A program made the position numbers and the translations under genes. The notes beneath the pieces were generated by a model. The model made no database searches and had not been told where the DNA came from. It was given only the letters and a program-made list of their open reading frames with translations. A DNA stretch of 64,000 nucleotides from Paracoccus mutanolyticus (GTDB taxonomy: Bacteria > Pseudomonadota > Alphaproteobacteria > Rhodobacterales > Rhodobacteraceae). Shown one piece after another: positions 59,219-64,000 of this stretch. Each line of letters starts with the position of its first letter. Positions within the stretch are counted from its first letter, which is position 1. The stretch covers positions 1,054,001 to 1,118,000 of the forward strand of contig NZ_CP030239.1 of the NCBI RefSeq assembly GCF_003285265.1, in the 5' to 3' direction.

Positions 59219-59587
59219 TTATTTCTTCTTGCCGGCGATGGGCTTCGCCGGGCCCTTGCGGGTGCGGGCATTGGTGTGGGTGCGCTGGCCGCGAACCGGC
59301 AGGCCGCGACGGTGGCGCAGGCCGCGATAGGAGCCGAGGTCCATCATGCGCTTGATGTTGATCGGCGTTTCACGGCGCAGGTCGTCTTCGACGGTCAGGT
59401 TCGCGTCGATGTATTCGCGGATCTGCAGGACTTCGGCGTCCGACAGGTCGTTCACGCGGCGGGCCGGGTCGATGCCGACGGCCGAGATGATTTCATCGGC
59501 GAACTTCGGGCCGATCCCGTGGATATAGGTCAGTGCGATCGGGACGCGTTTCCCGGTCGGAATGTTGACGCCAGCAATACGAGCCAC
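59219..59587 (-). CDS. rpsM: 30S ribosomal protein S13
   Basis: Intact 122-residue small-subunit protein. [20 protein letters not shown] and [20 protein letters not shown] identify it, with [20 protein letters not shown] at the C-terminus. It is the first gene after the adk terminator and is followed by rpsK after 12 bases. Confidence 0.97.
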   Translation of the reverse strand: MARIAGVNIPTGKRVPIALTYIHGIGPKFADEIISAVGIDPARRVNDLSDAEVLQIREYIDANLTVEDDLRRETPINIKRMMDLGSYRGLRHRRGLPVRGQRTHTNARTRKGPAKPIAGKKK

Positions 59588-59646
59588 GCGTTCTTCCTTT
59601 TCAAAGTTGCGATTCCGTAACGCCGGAACCTTTTTTCACAACCAAA

Positions 59647-59671
59647 GACCCGAAAGCATCGCCTTCGGGCC
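59647..59671 (-). terminator. Terminator-like hairpin between adk and rpsM
   Basis: CCCGAA and TTCGGG arms flank a nine-base loop, about 70-95 bases upstream of the adk stop in genome coordinates (on the rpsM side). It could attenuate read-through from rpsM's leader or regulate adk; a short T-rich run (TCTTTGGTTG) lies after it on the minus strand. Note it lies between rpsM (start 59587) and adk (stop 59742), so on the minus strand it follows adk and precedes rpsM. Confidence 0.55.
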
Positions 59672-59741
59672 TTCAACGGCCACCTGAAGTCAGGTGATTC
59701 TCATGCGAGATGCTGCGGATTAAGGGATTCGCAGCCTGTCG

Positions 59742-60404
59742 TCAACCCTTGGCCGGGAGGTCGTCGAGGACCCGGGCCACGTCCGAGGCGACCTCGTCGA
59801 TTTCGGCCAGGCCGTCGACGACGTGCAGATTGCCCTTGCACCAATAGTAGCCGATCAGCGGCGAGGTCTTCTTGTAATATTCCATCAGCCGGGTCTTGAG
59901 GCTGTCGGCATTGTCGTCGGCGCGCCGGCGCAGGTCGTGCGAGCCGCAGACGTCGCAGGTGCCCTCGACCTTGGTGGGCTTGGTCACGTCGTGATAGACC
60001 TCGCCGCAGTCGTGGCAGGTGAAACGGCCCGAGATGCGGCTGACCAGCGCCCCGTCGTCCACCCGCATCTCGATCACGGCGTCGATCTGCTGGCCTTCCT
60101 CGGCCATCAGGCTTTCCAGCGCGTCGGCCTGCGGCAGGGTGCGCGGGAAGCCGTCGAAGATGAAGCCCTTGCCGCCCTGCCCGATCTTTTCGCGGATCAG
60201 CCCGATGACGATGTCGTCCGTCACCAGTTCGCCCCGGTCCATGACCTTGGCGACGCGCTGGCCCATCTCGGTCCCCGAGTTGCGGGCCTCGCGCAGCATG
60301 TCGCCGGTCGACAGCTGCACCAGCCCGCGCTCCTCGATCAGCCGGCGGGCCTGGGTGCCCTTGCCGGCACCCGGGGGCCCCAGCAGAATGATGTTGATCG
60401 CCAT
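59742..60404 (-). CDS. adk: Adenylate kinase with zinc-type LID
   Basis: This intact 220-residue enzyme interconverts AMP, ATP and ADP. The P-loop is [20 protein letters not shown], followed by [11 protein letters not shown] and [15 protein letters not shown]. The LID domain has two CxxC-type pairs ([10 protein letters not shown] and [10 protein letters not shown]) that bind zinc, as in Gram-positive and many alphaproteobacterial enzymes. It lies 26 bases downstream of secY on the same strand, as is usual in the spc operon. Confidence 0.96.
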   Translation of the reverse strand: MAINIILLGPPGAGKGTQARRLIEERGLVQLSTGDMLREARNSGTEMGQRVAKVMDRGELVTDDIVIGLIREKIGQGGKGFIFDGFPRTLPQADALESLMAEEGQQIDAVIEMRVDDGALVSRISGRFTCHDCGEVYHDVTKPTKVEGTCDVCGSHDLRRRADDNADSLKTRLMEYYKKTSPLIGYYWCKGNLHVVDGLAEIDEVASDVARVLDDLPAKG

Positions 60405-60430
60405 GTCGGTCCCTCTTCCCTTTCAGCGGC

Positions 60431-61804
60431 TTAGCGGCGGGCTGGCGCCTTGCGGGGCTTGGCCGCCCCGGTCTTTCCACGCTTGCCCCGCAATTGCGAC
60501 TTTTCGATCAGACCTTCATATTGATGGGCAAGCAAGTGGCTTTGCACCTGGTTGATCGTATCCATCACCACGCTGACCACGATCAGGACCGAGGTGCCGC
60601 CGAAATAGAACGGGATCGACAGCTGGTGGCGGATGATCTCGGGCAGCAGGCAGACGGCGGCCAGATAGGCCGAGCCGATTACCAGAACGCGGCTGACGAC
60701 ATAGCTGAGGTAGTCCTCGGTCCGCTTGCCGGGACGGATGCCGGGGATGAAACCGCCCTGGTTCTTGAGGTTCTCGGCCACATCGTCGGTCTTGAAGCTG
60801 ACGTTGAACGTGTAGAAATACGCGAAGAACACGATCATCGCGCAGAAGAACACCAGATACAGCGGCTGGCCGGGACCGAAATAGGCCAGGATCGTGGACA
60901 TGACCGGGCCGGTCTGGTTGCCCGAGAAGGTCGAGATCGTGACCGGCAGCAGCAGAAGCGAGCTGGCGAAGATCGCCGGGATCACGCCGGCCGGGTTCAC
61001 CTTGATCGGCAGGTGCGACGACTGGCCGTCATAGATCTTCATGCCCACCTGACGGCGAGGATACTGGATGTGGATCTTGCGCAGCGCGCGTTCCATGAAG
61101 ACAACGAAGGCGATGACGGCCGCGACCATCACGATCACGCCCAGGATCACCGGGGTCGAGACCGCGCCCGAGCGGCCCTGCGCCAGGAACTGCGCCAGGT
61201 GGCCCGGGATTTCCGCGACGATGCCGACGAAGATGATCAGCGAGATGCCGTTGCCGATGCCGCGCGCGGTGATCTGTTCGCCCAGCCACATCAGGAACAT
61301 GGTGCCGCCGACCAAGGTGATGACCACCGAGGCGCGGAAGAACAGCCCCGGCTCGTGCGCGAGGTTGCCGTGTTCCAGGCTGACCGCGAGGCCCCAGGCC
61401 TGGAACAGCGCCAGCGCCACGGTGCCGTAGCGGGTATACTGGTTGATCTTCTTGCGGCCGGCCTCGCCTTCCTTCTTGAGCTGTTCCAGCGAGGGCACCA
61501 TCGAGGCGAGAAGCTGCACGATGATCGAGGCCGAGATATAGGGCATGATCCCCAGCGCGAAGACGCCCATCCGTCCCAGCGCGCCGCCGGTGAACATCGA
61601 GAGGATCCCCCCGATGCCGGCCTGCGCCTGGTCCATGAAGTTGCGCAAGGCCGCGCCGTCGATGCCCGGCACCGGGATATAGGTGCCAAGGCGGTAGATG
61701 ATGAGAAGTCCGAGGGTGAACCAGATCCTCTGGCGCAGCTCGGTCGCCTTGCCGAGCGCGCCCCAGGACAGGTTCGCGGCCATCTGTTCTGCGGCTGACG
61801 CCAT
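60431..61804 (-). CDS. secY: Protein translocase subunit SecY
   Basis: Intact 457-residue ten-helix channel protein. Features are RIWFTLGLLIIYRLGTYIPV in helix 1, the plug-region GALGRMGVFALGIMPYISAS, GNGISLIIFVGIVAEIP, and PGIRPGKRTEDYLSYVVSRV in cytoplasmic loop 5. The C-terminus is basic (KPRKAPARR). It sits between rplO and adk in the spc operon; start at 61804 gives MASAAEQMAANLSWGALGKA. Confidence 0.97.
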   Translation of the reverse strand: MASAAEQMAANLSWGALGKATELRQRIWFTLGLLIIYRLGTYIPVPGIDGAALRNFMDQAQAGIGGILSMFTGGALGRMGVFALGIMPYISASIIVQLLASMVPSLEQLKKEGEAGRKKINQYTRYGTVALALFQAWGLAVSLEHGNLAHEPGLFFRASVVITLVGGTMFLMWLGEQITARGIGNGISLIIFVGIVAEIPGHLAQFLAQGRSGAVSTPVILGVIVMVAAVIAFVVFMERALRKIHIQYPRRQVGMKIYDGQSSHLPIKVNPAGVIPAIFASSLLLLPVTISTFSGNQTGPVMSTILAYFGPGQPLYLVFFCAMIVFFAYFYTFNVSFKTDDVAENLKNQGGFIPGIRPGKRTEDYLSYVVSRVLVIGSAYLAAVCLLPEIIRHQLSIPFYFGGTSVLIVVSVVMDTINQVQSHLLAHQYEGLIEKSQLRGKRGKTGAAKPRKAPARR

Positions 61805-61907
61805 ATCGTGCCCCTTCGTGGCAGCGCCGCAGGATCGTTTCCCGATCCCGCGGCGCCTTGGAAAACTTGCCAGCTATCTATGCGGCGCGGGCGCGCCCTT
61901 CAACAGC

Positions 61908-62405
61908 TTATTCGGCCGAGGCGGTCTCGGCGGCGTCTTCTTTCGCGGGGCGGGTCAGGGTGATCTTGCCGCCCGCCTTCTCGATCGCCTCGACGGCCGC
62001 CTTCGAGGCGCCGGCGACGGTCAGGGTCAGGGCCGCGGTCAGTTCGCCCTTGGCCAGCACCCGGACGCCGTCCAGCTTGCGGCGGGTGACGCCGGCGGCG
62101 ACCAGCGCGTCCTCGGTCACTTCGGCTTTCGCATCCAGCTTGCCCGCGTCGATGAAGGACTGGATCTGGCCCAGGTTCACCACCGCGAAGTCCAGGCGAT
62201 TCGGCTTGGTGAAGCCGCGCTTGGGCAGGCGGCGGTACAGCGGCATCTGGCCGCCTTCGTAGCCATTCAGCGCGACGCCCGAACGCGAGGTCTGGCCCTT
62301 GATGCCGCGGCCGGCGGTCTTGCCCTTGCCCGAGCCGGGGCCGCGCGCGACGCGTTTCTTCTTGCGGTTGGCGCCTTCGTTGTCGCGCAGTTCATGCAGT
62401 TTCAT
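61908..62405 (-). CDS. rplO: 50S ribosomal protein L15
   Basis: Intact 165-residue large-subunit protein with [40 protein letters not shown] and [17 protein letters not shown]. The start at 62405 is the conserved MKLH; the open frame extends 31 residues further without similarity. It is normally adjacent to rpmD, but here an unrelated gene lies between them. The C-terminal tail is Ala/Glu-rich. Confidence 0.96.
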   Translation of the reverse strand: MKLHELRDNEGANRKKKRVARGPGSGKGKTAGRGIKGQTSRSGVALNGYEGGQMPLYRRLPKRGFTKPNRLDFAVVNLGQIQSFIDAGKLDAKAEVTEDALVAAGVTRRKLDGVRVLAKGELTAALTLTVAGASKAAVEAIEKAGGKITLTRPAKEDAAETASAE

Positions 62406-62541
62406 ATCGCTTCTCCTGAAGCCGGAAGCGCCCCATGAAGCGAAGGGGGCGGACACGGCGTTTCTTGCTTGGCTTGAGTCGGATGCCCGCAAGGGCACCG
62501 GCGGCTTCTAGCGGCTGCGCGCCCCTGGGTCAAGCCAGGGG

Positions 62542-63285
62542 TCAGAACTCGAACCAGGTGCCGATCTTGATGGCCTGTTCGCCCTGTCCCGACAGGGGGC
62601 CGATCACCCCCAGCTCCAGCTTGGCCGGCCCCAGCAGGTCCCCCACCACCGACACCACCAGCTTCGAGGAGAAGCCGGTGTCGTCGCGTTCCTCGAGCCG
62701 CAGCTGGTTCACCAGCATCAGCCCGTCGGTCGCGTGCCAGCCCAGCGTCAGTTCGGCCTTGGCGACGGTTTCCGGCGTCAGGTAGCTGAGCAGGCCTGCG
62801 CCCTGGGCAGCCAGCGCCTCGATCTCGGCCTGGTCCTTCATCGCGCCGGCGACCTTGACGCGGGCGTCCACCGCCAGCCAGCCGCCGCCGGGAATGCGGC
62901 GCAGGCCGGGCACGCTGCCCAGGCCCCTGCCCCAGGCCGCGCCGACCTGAGCCTGGGGAATCAGTTCGCCGTCGCGCCGGATGGCGCCCGTCCCGGTCGA
63001 AAGGACGATGCGATCCGCCCCCCTGCCACGGTCCAGCGCGCGCTGGAACCAGACCATGGCGCTGGTTTCGCCCGCGTTGCCGTGGCCCAGTTCGAAGCCC
63101 AGCGTGCTGCGGGGGCTGAGCCCGTATTCGGCATAGAGGCTGGAATAGCTGTTGTCGTCGCGGTCACGTTCGGTCGACAGCGCGACAAAGACCGCATCCT
63201 CGGCCCGGGGCCAGGGACCGGCGGCCGCAGCCTGGGCCAGCAGGGCCAGGATAAGCGACAGGCAACAGGCGACTCTGCGCGACAC
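62542..63285 (-). CDS. Exported, probably outer-membrane beta-rich protein inside the spc operon
   Basis: This intact 247-residue protein begins with a signal peptide (MSRRVACCLSLILALLAQAA, cut near AAAGPWPRAED). The rest alternates short beta strands, for example DNSYSSLYAEYGLSPRSTLG, SAMVWFQRALDRG, LAVDARVKVAGAMKDQAEIE and KAELTLGWHATDGLMLVNQL, and ends with the aromatic IKIGTWFEF. A C-terminal Phe with alternating pattern is typical of outer-membrane barrels. No family is recognised. It is flanked by a terminator (upstream, after rpmD) and by rplO, so it is probably an insertion into the conserved ribosomal order with its own transcription. Confidence 0.65.
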   Translation of the reverse strand: MSRRVACCLSLILALLAQAAAAGPWPRAEDAVFVALSTERDRDDNSYSSLYAEYGLSPRSTLGFELGHGNAGETSAMVWFQRALDRGRGADRIVLSTGTGAIRRDGELIPQAQVGAAWGRGLGSVPGLRRIPGGGWLAVDARVKVAGAMKDQAEIEALAAQGAGLLSYLTPETVAKAELTLGWHATDGLMLVNQLRLEERDDTGFSSKLVVSVVGDLLGPAKLELGVIGPLSGQGEQAIKIGTWFEF

Positions 63286-63378
63286 GGCCGACCTCCTATG
63301 CGGGGCGCGATCCGGCCGAGCCTAGCGGCGATCCCTTAGCAAAGGGTTAACGGGCCCGGGGACCTCCGCCCGGTCATG

Positions 63379-63411
63379 AAAAACGCGCGCCCCGGAGAAC
63401 CCGAGGCGCGC
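63379..63411 (-). terminator. Rho-independent terminator after rpmD
   Basis: GC-rich arms (GCGCGCC and GGCGCGC, with an inner TCGGG/CCGG stem) are followed on the minus strand by TTTTTC. It lies about 35 bases after the rpmD stop and would end transcription from the upstream spc genes, leaving the envelope gene and rplO-secY-adk to a separate promoter. Confidence 0.85.
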
Positions 63412-63445
63412 ATTCTGTTCTTCGACGAACCCGAAGGGCGGCGGC

Positions 63446-63634
63446 TCAGCCGCGCTCTTCGATGATGACCGCCAGATGCGGGATCTTGGCGACCATGCCG
63501 CGCACGGCCGGGGTGTCTTCCAGCTCGCGGGTGCGGTTCATCTTGTTCAGGCCCAGGCCTTTCAGCGTCTCGCGCTGGATGGCGGGGCGGCGGATCGGCG
63601 AGCCGATCTGCTTGACGACGATGGTTTTGGCCAT
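63446..63634 (-). CDS. rpmD: 50S ribosomal protein L30
   Basis: Intact 62-residue large-subunit protein: [40 protein letters not shown] and [16 protein letters not shown]. It follows rpsE after 12 bases. The gene is followed by a terminator rather than directly by rplO. Confidence 0.96.
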   Translation of the reverse strand: MAKTIVVKQIGSPIRRPAIQRETLKGLGLNKMNRTRELEDTPAVRGMVAKIPHLAVIIEERG

Positions 63635-63646
63635 GTGTCCTCTCCC

Positions 63647-64000
63647 TTACGCTTCGACGGCGGCTTCAGCCGGCTTGTTGTCCTGCGGCAGGATCTCGGC
63701 CACCTTCTTGCCACGACGCTGGGCGACGTTGCGGGGCGAGGCTTCCTTCTTCAGGCCGTCGATGGTGGCGCGGATCATGTTGTAGGGGTTCTGCGAACCC
63801 TGCGACTTGGCCACGACGTCCTGGACGCCCAGCATCTCGAACACGGCGCGCATCGGACCGCCGGCGATGATCCCGGTGCCCGGGACGGCGGTGCGCATGA
63901 TGACCTTGCCGGCGCCGTGGCGGCCTTCGATGTCATGGTGCAGCGTGCGGCCGTCGCGCAGCGGGACGCGGATCAGGCCGCGCTTGGCCTGCTCGGTCGC
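63647..64000 (-). CDS. rpsE: 30S ribosomal protein S5, partial at right edge
   Basis: The C-terminal approximately 117 residues of S5 are present; the N-terminus lies beyond the window. Seen on the minus strand are [53 protein letters not shown] and [20 protein letters not shown]. The tail is alphaproteobacterial ([20 protein letters not shown]). It lies upstream of rpmD. Confidence 0.96.
   Translation of the reverse strand, partial: ATEQAKRGLIRVPLRDGRTLHHDIEGRHGAGKVIMRTAVPGTGIIAGGPMRAVFEMLGVQDVVAKSQGSQNPYNMIRATIDGLKKEASPRNVAQRRGKKVAEILPQDNKPAEAAVEA

Overview
The window looks like a draft-quality chromosomal segment of a high-G+C alphaproteobacterium of the Rhodobacteraceae, most like Paracoccus or a close relative. 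This is inferred from gene content, not from a database search. The main evidence is a bztABCD-type acidic amino-acid/amide transporter, an mcl1-type malyl-CoA lyase, a phosphatidylcholine synthase, RTX proteins with a Hint domain, a LuxR/LuxI pair and an alphaproteobacterial spc/alpha ribosomal cluster.

Layout. 1-7.3 kb: a truncated type I polyketide synthase (KS-AT-KR), an O-antigen-polymerase-like membrane protein, a WecG/TagA glycosyltransferase and a GT4 glycosyltransferase. 7.5-14.4 kb: a secreted RTX-Hint protein, a Fe/polyamine-type ABC importer (ATPase, fused permease, binding protein) and a periplasmic hydratase-fold protein. 14.5-18.5 kb: mutS and a GT61 glycosyltransferase. 18.6-22.7 kb: the conserved Anbu operon (ATP-grasp, alpha-E, transglutaminase-like, Anbu proteasome-like protease). 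22.9-27.5 kb: a serralysin-like RTX metalloprotease, a STAS/HATPase switch pair, HspQ and a metallophosphatase. 27.6-31.5 kb: serA, serC, serB. 31.6-39.7 kb: pcs, an oligopeptide-type binding protein, three envelope genes (lytic transglycosylase, Lys/Ala-rich protein, L,D-transpeptidase), dadA and an MFS exporter. 39.7-43 kb: a dpp-type ABC operon without a binding protein. 43.5-46.4 kb: mcl1, D-amino-acid aminotransferase and an anchored RTX protein. 46.6-51.2 kb: bztABCD. 51.3-55.4 kb: a tightly overlapped operon rarA-crcB-rluC-HAD-atp12. 55.5-56.8 kb: luxI and luxR. 57.1-64 kb: rplQ, rpoA, rpsK, rpsM, adk, secY, rplO, an envelope protein, rpmD and rpsE (cut by the right edge).

Data quality matters for every reading here. 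More than twenty genes, including rpoA, rplQ, serA, mutS and several transporter genes, are broken by apparent 1-2 base indels. In three places a short internal piece of a transposase gene (IS21 IstA twice, IS110 once) sits inside or next to a core gene where native sequence should be. The simplest explanation is a poorly polished or mis-corrected assembly rather than mass gene decay. I therefore annotate interrupted genes as single CDSs spanning the shift and state where it lies.

Functional themes: envelope and surface polysaccharide; calcium-binding RTX exoproteins (three); D-amino-acid and peptide uptake and turnover; quorum sensing placed directly beside the translation cluster; and the still mechanistically unresolved Anbu system, which is the best candidate in this window for unusual biology.
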